A DNA stretch of 64,000 nucleotides from contig NZ_LIPF01000001.1 in NCBI RefSeq assembly GCF_001905385.1, forward strand, positions 1 through 64,000, in the 5' to 3' direction. Of the stretch, positions 26,179 to 35,472 are shown piece after piece; the first letter of the stretch is position 1; the number at the start of each line of letters is the position of its first letter. Source of the DNA: Streptomyces sp. CB02414 (GTDB taxonomy: Bacteria > Actinomycetota > Actinomycetes > Streptomycetales > Streptomycetaceae). The position numbers and the translations under genes are program-made. The notes under the pieces were generated by a model. It was given only the letters and a program-made list of their open reading frames with translations. It did not search any database and was not told the origin of the DNA.

Positions 26179-27572
26179 GCGCGCGCACGAGCAGGCCGCA
26201 CGAGACCGTCGAGCGGGCGCTGGAGCTGTCCCGGGCGGACGGGTGTGTCGTCATCGCCGACGAGGAGTCCACCGCCAACCTGCGCTGGGCGGGCAACGCG
26301 CTCACCACGAACGGTGTCACGCGCGGGCGCACGCTCACGGTCGTCGCCACCGTCGACGGGCGGGAGGGCACGGCGTCCGGCGTCGTGTCGCGTTCCGCGG
26401 TGACCGTGGACGAGCTGGAGCCCCTGGTGCGCGCCGCCGAGGCCGCCGCGCGCGGTGCCGGACCGGCCGAGGACGCGCGGCCGCTGGTCACGGACGTGCC
26501 CGCGTCGCCCGACTTCACCGACGCGCCCGCCGAGACCTCGTCGGCCGTGTTCGCCGACTTCGCGCCCGCCCTCGGGGAGGCGTTCGCACGCGCGCGTGCG
26601 GGTGGACGGGAGCTGTACGGCTTCGCCAACCACGAGATGACGTCCACGTACGTGGGCACGTCCACGGGGCTGCGGCTGCGGCACGACCAGCCGAACGGGA
26701 CGCTGGAGCTGAACGCCAAGTCGCCGGACCGCGCCAGGTCGGCGTGGGCGGGGCGGGCCACGCGGGACTTCAAGGACGTCGACCCGGCGGCGCTCGACGC
26801 CGAGCTGGCCGTACGGCTGGGCTGGGCCGAGCGGCGGGTGGAGCTGCCCGCGGGGCGGTACGAGACTCTGCTGCCGCCCACCGCGGTCGCTGACCTGCTC
26901 ATCTACCAGTTCTGGTCCGCGTCGGGGCGGGACGCGGCCGAGGGGCGCACGGTGTTCTCCAAGCCGGGCGGCGGCACGCGCGTGGGCGAGCGGCTGGGCG
27001 AGCTGCCGCTGACGCTGCGCAGCGACCCGCACGAGCCGGGTCTGGAGTGCGCGCCGTTCGTGGTGGCGCACTCCTCGGGCGGTGACCAGTCGGTGTTCGA
27101 CAACGGGCTGCCGGTCGCGGCGACCGACTGGATCCGCGCGGGCGAGGTGCACCGGCTGACCACCACCCGGCACAGCGCCGGGCTGACCGGGCTCCCGGTG
27201 GCGCCCGCCATCGGCAACCTGGTCCTGGACGGCGGCGCCCCGGACCGGTCCCTGGACGAGATGGTCGCCGGCACCTCGCGCGGGCTGCTGCTGACCTGCC
27301 TCTGGTACATCCGCGAGGTCGACCCGGCGACGCTGCTGCTGACCGGGCTGACCCGGGACGGCGTCTACCTGGTCGAGGACGGCGAGGTGGTCGGCGAGGT
27401 GAACAACTTCCGGTTCAACGAGTCGCCGGTGAGCCTGCTGGGCCGGGCCACCGAGGCCGGGCGGACGGAAAAGACGCTGCCCAGGGAGTGGGGCGACTGG
27501 TTCACTAGGGCTGCGATGCCCGCCCTGAGGGTGCCGGACTTCAATATGAGCTCTGTCAGTCAGGGCGTATAA
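26175..27572 (+). CDS. tldE: TldE/PmbA-family protease subunit
   Basis: 465-residue TldE (PmbA) homologue, the non-metal partner of TldD. It has the family N-terminal domain ([19 protein letters not shown]), a long linker, and the conserved C-terminal block ([19 protein letters not shown] near 365-383, then [18 protein letters not shown]). No HExxxH is present, as expected for TldE. ATGA overlap with tldD gives stoichiometric translation. No peptide-precursor gene is seen nearby. Confidence 0.9.
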   Translation: MSARTSRPHETVERALELSRADGCVVIADEESTANLRWAGNALTTNGVTRGRTLTVVATVDGREGTASGVVSRSAVTVDELEPLVRAAEAAARGAGPAEDARPLVTDVPASPDFTDAPAETSSAVFADFAPALGEAFARARAGGRELYGFANHEMTSTYVGTSTGLRLRHDQPNGTLELNAKSPDRARSAWAGRATRDFKDVDPAALDAELAVRLGWAERRVELPAGRYETLLPPTAVADLLIYQFWSASGRDAAEGRTVFSKPGGGTRVGERLGELPLTLRSDPHEPGLECAPFVVAHSSGGDQSVFDNGLPVAATDWIRAGEVHRLTTTRHSAGLTGLPVAPAIGNLVLDGGAPDRSLDEMVAGTSRGLLLTCLWYIREVDPATLLLTGLTRDGVYLVEDGEVVGEVNNFRFNESPVSLLGRATEAGRTEKTLPREWGDWFTRAAMPALRVPDFNMSSVSQGV

Positions 27573-27633
27573 CCTCGTAGTCGGCCGCCACCTGGCTGCC
27601 GAAGATCATGAGCATGTAGGAGACACGAGAACC

Positions 27634-28902
27634 GTGACGGACATCGTCGACGAGCTGAAGTGGCGTGGGCTGTTCGCCCAGTCCACCGATGAGGATGCTT
27701 TGCGCAAGGCGCTCGCGGACGGTCCCGTCACGTTCTATTGCGGTTTCGACCCGACCGCGCCGTCCCTGCACGTGGGGCACCTGGTGCAGGTGCTCACCGT
27801 GCGCCGGCTCCAGCAGGCCGGGCACCGGCCGCTGGCGCTGGTCGGTGGCGCGACGGGCCAGATCGGCGACCCGCGGCCGACCGCCGAGCGCACGCTGAAC
27901 TCGCCGGAGACCGTCGCGGGCTGGGTCGAGCGGCTGCGCGGCCAGATCGAGCCGTTCCTGTCCTTCGAGGGCGAGAACGCGGCCCTGATGGTCAACAACC
28001 TCGACTGGACCGAGGGCCTGTCCGCCATCGAGTTCCTGCGGGACATCGGCAAGCACTTCCGGGTCAACAAGATGCTGACCAAGGACTCCGTCGCCCGGCG
28101 CCTGGAGTCCTCCGAGGGCATCAGCTACACGGAGTTCAGCTACCAGCTCCTCCAGGCGATGGACTTCCTCCAGCTCTACCGGCGCTACGGCTGCACGATG
28201 CAGCAGGGCGGCAGCGACCAGTGGGGCAACCTGACGGCCGGCCTCGACCTGCTGCACCGGCTGGAGCCGGACGCGTCCGCGCACGCCTACGCGACGCCGC
28301 TGATGACCAAGGCGGACGGCACCAAGTTCGGCAAGACCGAGGGCGGCGCCGTCTGGTTGGACCCGGAGATGACCACGCCGTACGCGTTCTACCAGTTCTG
28401 GCTGAACGTGGACGACCGGGACATCTCGAAGTACATGCGCATCCTGTCCTTCCGGTCCCGCGAGGAGCTGGAGCAGCTGGAGCAGCAGACCGAGGAGCGT
28501 CCGCAGGCGCGGGCCGCGCAGCGCGCGCTGGCCGAGGAGCTGACGACGCTGGTGCACGGCGCCGACCAGACGGCCGCCGTGATCGCCGCCTCGAAGGCCC
28601 TCTTCGGCCAGGGCGACCTGGCGGAGCTGGACGAGCGGACGCTGGCCGCGGCCCTGTCCGAGCTGCCGCACGTCCAGGTCGCCGAGCCGGCCCCGGTCGT
28701 GGACCTGTTCGCCGAGGTCGGCCTGGTCGCCAGCAAGTCCGCCGCCCGTCGCACGGTGAAGGAGGGCGGCGCCTACGTGAACAACGCCAAGGTCGCCGCC
28801 GAGGACGCCGTACCCGCCCGTGAGGAGCTGCTGCACGGACGGTGGCTGGTGCTGCGCCGCGGCAAGAAGAACCTGGCCGCGGTCGAGGTCACCGGCGGCT
28901 GA
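27634..28902 (+). CDS. tyrS: Tyrosyl-tRNA synthetase
   Basis: 422-residue class I aminoacyl-tRNA synthetase attaching tyrosine to tRNA-Tyr. The HIGH-type motif HVGH is at 46-49 and the KMSKS-type motif KFGKT at 231-235. The catalytic domain includes GGSDQWGN (192-199), and an S4 RNA-binding domain is at about 355-420 ([18 protein letters not shown]). The length fits bacterial TyrRS. The start is a GTG with GGAGAC upstream. The 61-bp gap to tldE contains no T-box leader. The gene ends at a strong terminator. Confidence 0.97.
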   Translation: MTDIVDELKWRGLFAQSTDEDALRKALADGPVTFYCGFDPTAPSLHVGHLVQVLTVRRLQQAGHRPLALVGGATGQIGDPRPTAERTLNSPETVAGWVERLRGQIEPFLSFEGENAALMVNNLDWTEGLSAIEFLRDIGKHFRVNKMLTKDSVARRLESSEGISYTEFSYQLLQAMDFLQLYRRYGCTMQQGGSDQWGNLTAGLDLLHRLEPDASAHAYATPLMTKADGTKFGKTEGGAVWLDPEMTTPYAFYQFWLNVDDRDISKYMRILSFRSREELEQLEQQTEERPQARAAQRALAEELTTLVHGADQTAAVIAASKALFGQGDLAELDERTLAAALSELPHVQVAEPAPVVDLFAEVGLVASKSAARRTVKEGGAYVNNAKVAAEDAVPAREELLHGRWLVLRRGKKNLAAVEVTGG

Positions 28903-28913
28903 GCGCACGCGTC

Positions 28914-28956
28914 AGGGGCGGCCTCCGGTGCCACGCGGCTGCCGGAGGCCGCCCCT
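28914..28956. terminator. Bidirectional terminator after tyrS
   Basis: Perfect 15-bp arms (28914-28928 AGGGGCGGCCTCCGG, 28942-28956 its complement) lie between the convergent tyrS and GlsB-like genes. Confidence 0.85.
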
Positions 28957-28960
28957 TCGC

Positions 28961-28999
28961 CGTACGGGACCGCCGTACGAGACCGTCGTACGGGACCGT
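28961..28999. repeat. Three tandem 13-bp units
   Basis: CGTACGGGACCGC, CGTACGAGACCGT and CGTACGGGACCGT follow each other directly after the tyrS terminator. Confidence 0.8.
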
Positions 29000-29007
29000 G
29001 CGGACGC

Positions 29008-29289
29008 TCAGGCCCGTTCGCGCCGATTGTTGCCGCGCACCGCCATGTAGAGCGCGTCGCCGACGCCCACGATGATGATCGCGGCCACCAGCTGGAACAG
29101 GTGCCGCCACCAGTCGATGCCGCGGGTCGCCTCAACGCCGACGGCCCGTGCGATCGCGTTTCCGGCGATGGCTCCGAGCATGCCGAAGATGGTGGTCAGC
29201 CACAGGGGGCTGTGCTGCTTCCCGGGAATGATCGCCTTGGCGATCAGACCCAGCACGAATCCGACGATGATCGCCCACAACCAGCCCAT
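29008..29289 (-). CDS. GlsB/YeaQ/YmgE-family stress membrane protein
   Basis: 93-residue membrane protein of the GlsB/YeaQ/YmgE family (formerly transglycosylase-associated). The first two thirds carry helix-glycine motifs (MGWLWAIIVGFVLGLIAKAIIPG, seen as WAIIVGFVLGLIAK, then FGMLGAIAGNAIA), and a third helix (LVAAIIIVGVGDAL) precedes a basic tail. Most family members have about 82 residues and three helices. The ATG at 29289 is preceded by GAGGAGG. Family members are induced by stress; their molecular role is unknown. Confidence 0.85.
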   Translation of the reverse strand: MGWLWAIIVGFVLGLIAKAIIPGKQHSPLWLTTIFGMLGAIAGNAIARAVGVEATRGIDWWRHLFQLVAAIIIVGVGDALYMAVRGNNRRERA

Positions 29290-29551
29290 GGCTGCCTCCT
29301 CATTCGGCTCCACGCGAGCAATACCGCCAGTCTTCGGCCGTACCGCGTACGGCGCATGGCGGGTACGGCCGAATGGGGTACGGGGCTACGCGGTGCGGCG
29401 CAGGTCCTGCGGGCGGGCCGGAGGGTGCCCCGGTCTCGTGGACGGCGCAGATGCGGCGTAACGTGGAGAGTTGTCCGGGACCGGAGTCCCCGTGCGGCCG
29501 CGGACGGGAGCGGGGCGGGGAGAGTCCGATGCGGGCGGATGGTGGAACCAG

Positions 29552-29950
29552 ATGCGGAAGCAGAGTGCTGGCGGCAAGGCCGAGGTGTTCCGGATCACCG
29601 GGGCCCGGACGGGCCTCCAGGAAGACGTGCGCGGCCGGCAGCGCCGGTACATCGTCTCGATGTCGGTCCGTACCCTGTCGGTGGTCCTCGCGGCCTGCCT
29701 GTGGAATGTGGAACGGCACGTGGCGATCGTGGCGCTGATCCTGGGCGCGGTACTGCCGTACATCGCCGTGGTGATCGCTAACGCCGGGCGCGAGAACGCG
29801 CCATCGTTGCCGTCGACGTTCGTGACCATGCCGACCGCCCCGATGATCACGCCGCCCCGCGACGACGACGGTCCGGCGGAATCCGACCCGGAGGACGCCA
29901 CGCCCGAAGCGGCTCCGGGCGCCGCTGGTGAACCCCGCGCACGCGCCTGA
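29552..29950 (+). CDS. DUF3099-family membrane protein
   Basis: 132-residue protein. A basic N-terminus (RKQSAGGKAEVFRITGARTG) leads to two close hydrophobic segments (VRTLSVVLAACLW, then VAIVALILGAVLPYIAVVIAN) and an acidic Pro/Asp/Glu-rich C-terminal tail. This fits actinobacterial DUF3099 proteins. Function is unknown. The ATG at 29552 is the best family start, though its ribosome site (GGTGGAACC) is weak. It is followed by about 200 bp containing a strong stem-loop before the next gene. Confidence 0.75.
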   Translation: MRKQSAGGKAEVFRITGARTGLQEDVRGRQRRYIVSMSVRTLSVVLAACLWNVERHVAIVALILGAVLPYIAVVIANAGRENAPSLPSTFVTMPTAPMITPPRDDDGPAESDPEDATPEAAPGAAGEPRARA

Positions 29951-30082
29951 CCGCGGGACGCACGTCGATTCCTCGCCAGGCCGAAGAAATGCTCAGATGA
30001 ATCATGTGGTTCGGGTGCCGGGCGATGGGTGACCCGTGACATACTTCGTACGCGCTCCGCATCCCCCGTCGGAGCGACGGAC

Positions 30083-30120
30083 CGACGCCGGGCAGCTCCC
30101 CCCGTGGCTGCTCGGCGTCG
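30083..30120 (+). promoter_or_regulatory. Long stem-loop upstream of the small Cys protein gene
   Basis: Arms 30083-30096 and 30107-30120 pair over 14 bp with one G-U. It lies 132 nt after the DUF3099 stop and 30 nt before the next GTG. It may be a terminator or a 5' leader structure. Confidence 0.5.
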
Positions 30121-30150
30121 CCTTGTTGTGTGGACCTGTGAGACGAACCT

Positions 30151-30384
30151 GTGAGTGACGAGACCGCCCCGGAGACCGCCCCGATCTGCTCCGCCAAGGG
30201 CTGCCGCACCGCCGCCGTGTGGGTGCTGGCCTGGAACAACCCGAAGATCCACACGCCGGAGCGGCGCAAGACGTGGATCGCGTGCGACGAGCACCGGGAG
30301 CACCTGTCGCAGTTCCTCGGAGTGCGCGGCTTCCTGAAGGACGTCGTCCCGCTGGACGAGTGGGAAGCCCCCGCGGGCTCCTAG
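30151..30384 (+). CDS. Small conserved protein with Cys/His motif, unknown
   Basis: 77-residue soluble protein starting at a GTG (30151). Residues CSAKGC (13-18) and CDEHREH (45-51) could ligate a zinc ion, with WVLAWNNP between. I recognise it as a conserved Streptomyces hypothetical, but no function is known to me. It is convergent with moaA, leaving only 22 bp between stops. Confidence 0.7.
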   Translation: MSDETAPETAPICSAKGCRTAAVWVLAWNNPKIHTPERRKTWIACDEHREHLSQFLGVRGFLKDVVPLDEWEAPAGS

Positions 30385-30406
30385 GGGCCGCCCTGTTGGG
30401 CTGCCC

Positions 30407-31396
30407 CTATCCCCCGATCGCCGACATCGGCCGGTCGGGCTGGACGAAGGTCGGGTCGTCGAGGCCGGCGCCGGCCTTCTTGCCCCACATGGCCAGCCGC
30501 CAGATCCGGGCGATCTCCTCGTCCGGGGCGTCGGAGCGCAGGGCGGCCCGCAGGTCGGTCTCCTCGGTGGCGAACAGGCAGGTGCGCACCTGGCCGTCGG
30601 CGGTCAGGCGGGTGCGGTCACAGGCCGAGCAGAACGGGCGGGTGACCGAGGCGATGACGCCGACCCGGTGCGGGCCGCCGTCCACGAGCCAGCGCTCTGC
30701 GGGGGCCGACCCGCGTTCCTCGGAGCCCTCGGCGGTCAGCTCGAAGCGGGTGCGCAGGGAGGTGAGGATGTCACCGGCGGTGATCATGCCCTCGCGCTTC
30801 CAGCCGTGCTGGGCGTCCAGGGGCATCTGCTCGATGAAGCGCAGCTCGTAGTCGTGCTCCACGGCCCAGGCGAGCAGGTCGGGGGCCTCGTCGTCATTGA
30901 GCCCCGGCATCAGGACGGAGTTGACCTTGACCGGGGTCAGACCGGCCTCGCGGGCCGCTTCCAGACCCTGAAGGACGTCCTTGTGCCGGTCACGGCGGGT
31001 GAGGGTCTTGAAGACGTCGGGACGGAGGGTGTCCAGGGAGACATTGACCCGGTCCAGACCCGCCGCCTTCAGGGCGGGCGCCGTGCGCTTCAGACCGATG
31101 CCATTGGTGGTCAGCGACATCTGGGGGCGCGGCTCCAGGGCCGCGACGCGCTCCACGATGCCGACGAGGCCGGGGCGCAGCAGGGGCTCGCCGCCGGTGA
31201 AGCGGACCTCCTCGATACCGAGGGAGGTGACGGCGATGTCGATGAGGCGGACGATCTCGTCGTCCGTGAGCAGGTCGGGCTTGGCCAGCCACTGGAGGCC
31301 CTCTTCGGGCATGCAGTAGGTGCAGCGCAGGTTGCAGCGATCGGTCAGCGAGACCCTCAGGTCGGTGGCCACTCGGCCGTAGGTGTCGATGAGCAC
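30407..31396 (-). CDS. moaA: GTP 3',8-cyclase MoaA (molybdenum cofactor)
   Basis: 329-residue radical SAM enzyme catalysing the first step of molybdopterin synthesis from GTP. The SAM [4Fe-4S] motif C21-x3-C25-x2-C28 (CNLRCTYC) and the second cluster motif at the C-terminus (CSACDRTRLTADGQVRTC) are both intact. GGEPLLR and the SLDT motif also match. The C-terminus ends GG (SAIGG), as in typical MoaA. The GTG at 31396 follows GAGGGAGGGGG; an upstream in-frame start at 31432 is less likely. Other moa genes are not in this window. Confidence 0.96.
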   Translation of the reverse strand: MLIDTYGRVATDLRVSLTDRCNLRCTYCMPEEGLQWLAKPDLLTDDEIVRLIDIAVTSLGIEEVRFTGGEPLLRPGLVGIVERVAALEPRPQMSLTTNGIGLKRTAPALKAAGLDRVNVSLDTLRPDVFKTLTRRDRHKDVLQGLEAAREAGLTPVKVNSVLMPGLNDDEAPDLLAWAVEHDYELRFIEQMPLDAQHGWKREGMITAGDILTSLRTRFELTAEGSEERGSAPAERWLVDGGPHRVGVIASVTRPFCSACDRTRLTADGQVRTCLFATEETDLRAALRSDAPDEEIARIWRLAMWGKKAGAGLDDPTFVQPDRPMSAIGG

Positions 31397-31507
31397 GTAG
31401 GCCCCCTCCCTCGACGCGGATCGGTGGAGCACTTCTCTCCTCCGACACCTGCGAGCCTACGTGACGGGTCCGACAACGACAGCGGGCCGATCCCTACGAC
31501 GTACGGC

Positions 31508-31541
31508 GGGGCCCCGTCGTAGATCTCTACGACGGGGCCCC
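31508..31541 (-). terminator. Terminator of the DUF485-actP operon
   Basis: Perfect 14-bp arms GGGGCCCCGTCGTA (31508-31521) and TACGACGGGGCCCC (31528-31541) lie 14 nt past the actP stop codon. Confidence 0.75.
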
Positions 31542-31554
31542 CGCGCGGGGTGGA

Positions 31555-33189
31555 TCAGTGGGCTCCGGTGCCGGTCAGGGACCGGACCTCGAGCTCCGCG
31601 TACTTCGCCGTGTCGGGCTCCTCCTTCGACAGGACCGTGCCGAGCCAGCCCATGAGGAAACCGAACGGGATGGAGATGAGGCCCGGGTTCTGCAGCGGGA
31701 ACCAGGCGAAGTCGACGTCGGGGAACATCGCCTTCGGGTCGCCGGAGACCACGGGCGAGAACAGCACCAGGCCGACGGCGACGATCAGGCCGCCGTAGAT
31801 CGACCACAGGGCGCCCTGGGTGGTGAACCGCTTCCAGAAGAGGCTGTAGAGGATCGTCGGCAGGTTGGCGGAGGCGGCGACCGCGAAGGCCAGGGCGACC
31901 AGGCCGGCCACGTTCAGGTCGCGGGCGAGGGCGCCCAGCGCGATGGAGACGATGCCGATGAACACGGTCGCCCAGCGGGCCGCCCTCATCTCCTCCTTCT
32001 CGGTGGCCTTGCCCTTGCGGATGACGTTGGCGTAGATGTCGTGCGCGAAGGACGAGGACGAGGCGAGGGTGAGGCCGGCGACCACGGCGAGGATGGTCGC
32101 GAAGGCCACCGCCGAGATGGTGGCGAGCAGGATCGCGCCCCAGGCCGAGTCGACGCCGCCGACGTGCAGGGCGAGCAGCGGCGCGGCCGTGTTGCCGGAG
32201 GCGTTGGAGGCGATGATCTCCTCCTTGCCGACGAGGGCGGCGGCGCCGAAGCCGAGGGCGATGGTCATCAGGTAGAAGGCGCCGATGATGCCGATGGCCC
32301 AGTTCACGGACTTACGGGCGGCCTTGGCGTTGGGCACCGTGTAGAAGCGGATCAGGATGTGCGGCAGGCCGGCGGTGCCGAGCACCAGGGCGAGACCCAG
32401 GGAGATGAAGTCCAGCTTGGTGGTGCCGGTGGCGCCGTACTTCAGTCCGGGCTCCAGGAAGGCGGCGCCCTCGCCGCTGCGCTCCGCGGCGGTGCCCAGC
32501 AGGTCGGAGATGTTGAAGTCGAACTTCAGCAGCACCAGGAAGGTGATCAGGATGGTGCCGCCGATCAGCAGGACGGCCTTGACCATCTGGACCCAGGTGG
32601 TGCCCTTCATGCCGCCGATGGAGACGTACACGATCATCAGGATGCCGACGAGGGCGACGATGAGGATCTTGCCCGCGTCGGAGGTGATGCCCAGCAGCAG
32701 CGAGACGAGGATGCCCGCGCCCGCCATCTGGGCCAGCAGGTAGAAGATCGAGACGACGATGGTGGAGGTGCCGGCGGCGGTGCGCACGGGGCGCTGGCGC
32801 ATGCGGTAGGCGAGGACGTCGCCCATGGTGTAGCGGCCGGAGTTCCGCAGCGGCTCGGCGACCAGGAGCAGGGCGACCAGCCAGGCGACCAGGAAGCCGA
32901 TGGAGTAGAGGAAGCCGTCGTAGCCGAAGAGGGCGATGGCGCCCGCGATGCCGAGGAAGGACGCGGCCGACATGTAGTCGCCGGAGACGGCGAGGCCGTT
33001 CTGGAAGGCGCTGAAGGACCGGCCGCCCGCGTAGAAGTCGGCGGCGTCCTTGGTCTGGCGGCCGGCCCAGACGGTGATGCCGAGCGTCGCCAGGACGAAG
33101 AGGGCGAAGAGGGTGATGATCAGCGGCCGGTGCTCGCTGGCCTCGTTGGCGGCGAGTTCGGCGGCGAGAACGGTCTGTGCGGGGCTCAT
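31555..33189 (-). CDS. actP: Cation/acetate symporter (SSS family)
   Basis: 544-residue sodium:solute symporter of the ActP type with about 13 membrane helices. The family hallmarks are FYAGGRSFSAFQNGLAVSG near 55-73 (split GGRSFSAFQNG), ASFLGIAG, and GGMKGTTWVQ in the middle. It should take up acetate or related small monocarboxylates with sodium. It is translationally coupled (ATGA overlap) to an upstream DUF485 gene, the usual arrangement. The ATG at 33189 gives the family N-terminus. Confidence 0.93.
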   Translation of the reverse strand: MSPAQTVLAAELAANEASEHRPLIITLFALFVLATLGITVWAGRQTKDAADFYAGGRSFSAFQNGLAVSGDYMSAASFLGIAGAIALFGYDGFLYSIGFLVAWLVALLLVAEPLRNSGRYTMGDVLAYRMRQRPVRTAAGTSTIVVSIFYLLAQMAGAGILVSLLLGITSDAGKILIVALVGILMIVYVSIGGMKGTTWVQMVKAVLLIGGTILITFLVLLKFDFNISDLLGTAAERSGEGAAFLEPGLKYGATGTTKLDFISLGLALVLGTAGLPHILIRFYTVPNAKAARKSVNWAIGIIGAFYLMTIALGFGAAALVGKEEIIASNASGNTAAPLLALHVGGVDSAWGAILLATISAVAFATILAVVAGLTLASSSSFAHDIYANVIRKGKATEKEEMRAARWATVFIGIVSIALGALARDLNVAGLVALAFAVAASANLPTILYSLFWKRFTTQGALWSIYGGLIVAVGLVLFSPVVSGDPKAMFPDVDFAWFPLQNPGLISIPFGFLMGWLGTVLSKEEPDTAKYAELEVRSLTGTGAH

Positions 33190-33542
33190 GCGCCGCCCTC
33201 CATCCGGGACTTGATGGCCTCGGCCTTGGGGTCGAGCTTCGCGGCGGCGTGCCGCGAGTACCACCAGGCGATGAGGAACGTGGTGACGAACTGGGCGATA
33301 CCGAAGACGAAGGCGACGTTGATGTTGCCGAAGAGCTTGGTGCCCATGAAGCCGCCGGCGTAGTTCGACAGCAGCACGTACAGCAGGTACCAGGCGACGA
33401 AGGCGATCGTCAGCGGGAAGGCGAAGGAGCGGAAGGAGCGGCGCAGTTCGGCGAACTCAGCGCTCCGCTGCACTTCGGAGAACTCCTCGGGTGACGGAAG
33501 ATGGCGTTCCTCTTTCGAGGGGGGCGGAGCGTCGGTGGCCAC
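33186..33542 (-). CDS. DUF485-family partner of actP
   Basis: 118-residue membrane protein of the DUF485 (YjcH-like) family, which accompanies ActP symporters. Residues about 35-55 and 70-90 form two helices (FPLTIAFVAWYLLYVLLS and VAFVFGIAQFVTTFLIAWWY). The GTG at 33542 has GAGGAG six nt upstream; an ATG at 33566 is an alternative start. Its stop overlaps the actP start. It is presumably needed for stability or activity of the symporter, which is inferred from conserved pairing. Confidence 0.88.
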   Translation of the reverse strand: MATDAPPPSKEERHLPSPEEFSEVQRSAEFAELRRSFRSFAFPLTIAFVAWYLLYVLLSNYAGGFMGTKLFGNINVAFVFGIAQFVTTFLIAWWYSRHAAAKLDPKAEAIKSRMEGGA

Positions 33543-33807
33543 GGAGTCTCCTCGTACGACGGACATGACGGCTTGTACCTCGGTGTTCTCGCGGGGGCCT
33601 GATCGTGCTCGGACTCCCTGACCAACGACACGGCGCCCCACCGGCACCGGTTCAACCCGAGCGGCACTTTCCGAAGTCACCCGTTGCGGGTCATTGCTGG
33701 CCGGCGGCTACGAGGGATAGCTTCACCCTGCACCACTCCGTCATGTACCTGCCCGGTCACCACCCGTGTCTCGGGCCGGTCCCTTTTCCGGATGATGTGG
33801 AGACCCC

Positions 33808-35382
33808 ATGGATCATCTGCGTTCGACGCGTTCGTCGCGGCCGCCGCGTTCCAGACGGCGGCTCGCTCTCGCCGTACCGGTCGTGCTGTCGCTCACCGCG
33901 TCCCTCGGCTTCCTGCCGGCCGCCGCCTCGGCCGCACCGGGTGCGGGCACCGCCCAGGAGGCCGCCCGGACCGCCGGGACCACGGACGCGCCCGACCTCG
34001 CGTACGTGGTCAACACGCGGCCGGACCACCGCACGATCGCGTCGGTGAAGCGGGCGATAGCCGAGGCCGGCGGCAGCGTCGTCGCCACCTACCGGAAGAT
34101 CGGCGTGATCGTCGTCCACTCGGCCGACCCGGACTTCGGCGAGGAGATACGCGAGGCCCGCGGGGTGCAGTCCGCGGGGGCGACCCGCACCGCGCCGCTG
34201 TCCGCCGCCGGGACGACCGGCCAGGGCGCCGCCGAGCTGCTCACCGACGAGCAGGCCGCGCGGACCGCGAAGGCGTCCGAGGCCGCCGGGGCGGGCGAGC
34301 CGCTGGAAGCGGACCAGTGGGACCTGCGCGCGATAGGCGCCGACAAGGCCGCGAAGATCAACCCGGGCAGCTCCCGGGTCACCGTCGCCGTCATCGACAC
34401 CGGCGTCGACGACACCCACCCCGACCTCGCCCCGAACTTCTCCGCCTCACAGTCCGCCAACTGCGTCGGCGGCAAGGCGGACACCAGCGAGGGCGCCTGG
34501 CGGCCGTACACCGCCGACGACTACCACGGCACCCACGTCGCCGGTGAGATAGCCGCCGCCCGCAACGGCATCGGTGTCGCCGGTGTGGCACCGGGCGTGA
34601 AGGTCTCCAGCATCAAGGTGAGCGACCCGGACAACGGGCTCTTCTACCCCGAGAACGTCGTCTGCGCCTTCATGTTCGCCGCCGACCACGGCGTGGAGAT
34701 CACCAACAACAGCTACTACGTGGACCCCTGGCTGTACAACTGCATGGACGACCCGGACCAGCGCGCCATCGTCGACGCGGTCAACCGGGCCCAGCTCTAC
34801 GCCCAGCGCAAGGGCACCCTCCACCTGGCCTCCGCCGGCAACTCCAACCACGACCTGGACTCCGACGCCATCGTCGACGACTCCAGCCCCGACGACTCGA
34901 CGCCGGTGACGCGGACCATCGACCCGCACGAGTGCTTCGACGTGCCGACCCAGCTGCCCGGCATCGTCACCGTCAGCGCCACGGGCGTCGACAAGGAGAA
35001 GTCCTACTACTCCTCGTACGGCAAGGGCGTCGTGGACGTCGCCGCGCCGGGCGGCGACGGGCGCTACCAGACCCCGGACACGCCGTCGAAGAACGGCCGC
35101 ATCCTGTCGACCATGCCGAACAACGAGTACGCCTGGCTCCAGGGCACCTCGATGGCCTCCCCGCACGCCGCGGGCGTCGCCGCGCTGCTGAAGTCGGAGC
35201 ACCCCTGGGCGTCCCCGGCGCAGCTCCAGTGGCTGCTGAAGGCCCAGGCCGACAACCCGGGCTGCCCGGCCTCCTACGACCAGGACGGCGACGGCACGCA
35301 GGACGCCGACTGCGAGGGCGGCAAGCGGGTCAACGGCTTCTACGGCTTCGGCATCGTCGACGCGCTGCGCGCGGTGAAGTGA
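33808..35382 (+). CDS. Secreted subtilisin-like serine protease (S8), copy 1
   Basis: 524-residue exported protease. An N-terminal RR-bearing signal region (RSRRRLALAVPVVLSL, cleavage near 43) is followed by an inhibitor/propeptide-like region (about 60-130; YVVNTRPDH, KIGVIVVHS) and the S8 catalytic domain. Catalytic residues are D197 in VAVIDTGVDD, H240 in HGTHVAGE, and S448 in GTSMASPHAAG; N300/N301 supply the oxyanion hole. Two Cys-containing loops (ANCVGG, NCMDDPD, HECFD, GCPAS and DCEGG) suggest disulphides. The paralogue at 35473 is very similar. The twin arginines could indicate Tat export, but the match is not strict. Confidence 0.93.
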   Translation: MDHLRSTRSSRPPRSRRRLALAVPVVLSLTASLGFLPAAASAAPGAGTAQEAARTAGTTDAPDLAYVVNTRPDHRTIASVKRAIAEAGGSVVATYRKIGVIVVHSADPDFGEEIREARGVQSAGATRTAPLSAAGTTGQGAAELLTDEQAARTAKASEAAGAGEPLEADQWDLRAIGADKAAKINPGSSRVTVAVIDTGVDDTHPDLAPNFSASQSANCVGGKADTSEGAWRPYTADDYHGTHVAGEIAAARNGIGVAGVAPGVKVSSIKVSDPDNGLFYPENVVCAFMFAADHGVEITNNSYYVDPWLYNCMDDPDQRAIVDAVNRAQLYAQRKGTLHLASAGNSNHDLDSDAIVDDSSPDDSTPVTRTIDPHECFDVPTQLPGIVTVSATGVDKEKSYYSSYGKGVVDVAAPGGDGRYQTPDTPSKNGRILSTMPNNEYAWLQGTSMASPHAAGVAALLKSEHPWASPAQLQWLLKAQADNPGCPASYDQDGDGTQDADCEGGKRVNGFYGFGIVDALRAVK

Positions 35383-35472
35383 CCGCCCGGTTCACCGCTC
35401 ACCGCTCACCGCTCACAAGGCTTTCCTCTCCCTTCCGGCAACGACTGCACGAACGAACTGGAGACACCGCAC

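Noticed and set aside
27573..27633. T-box leader before tyrS
   Set aside because: The gap is only 61 bp and has no T-box or anti-terminator sequence.
31558..33363. Plus-strand open frame of about 600 codons across actP
   Set aside because: Antisense shadow of a symporter. Poly-Gly/Glu/Asp composition, no start signal.
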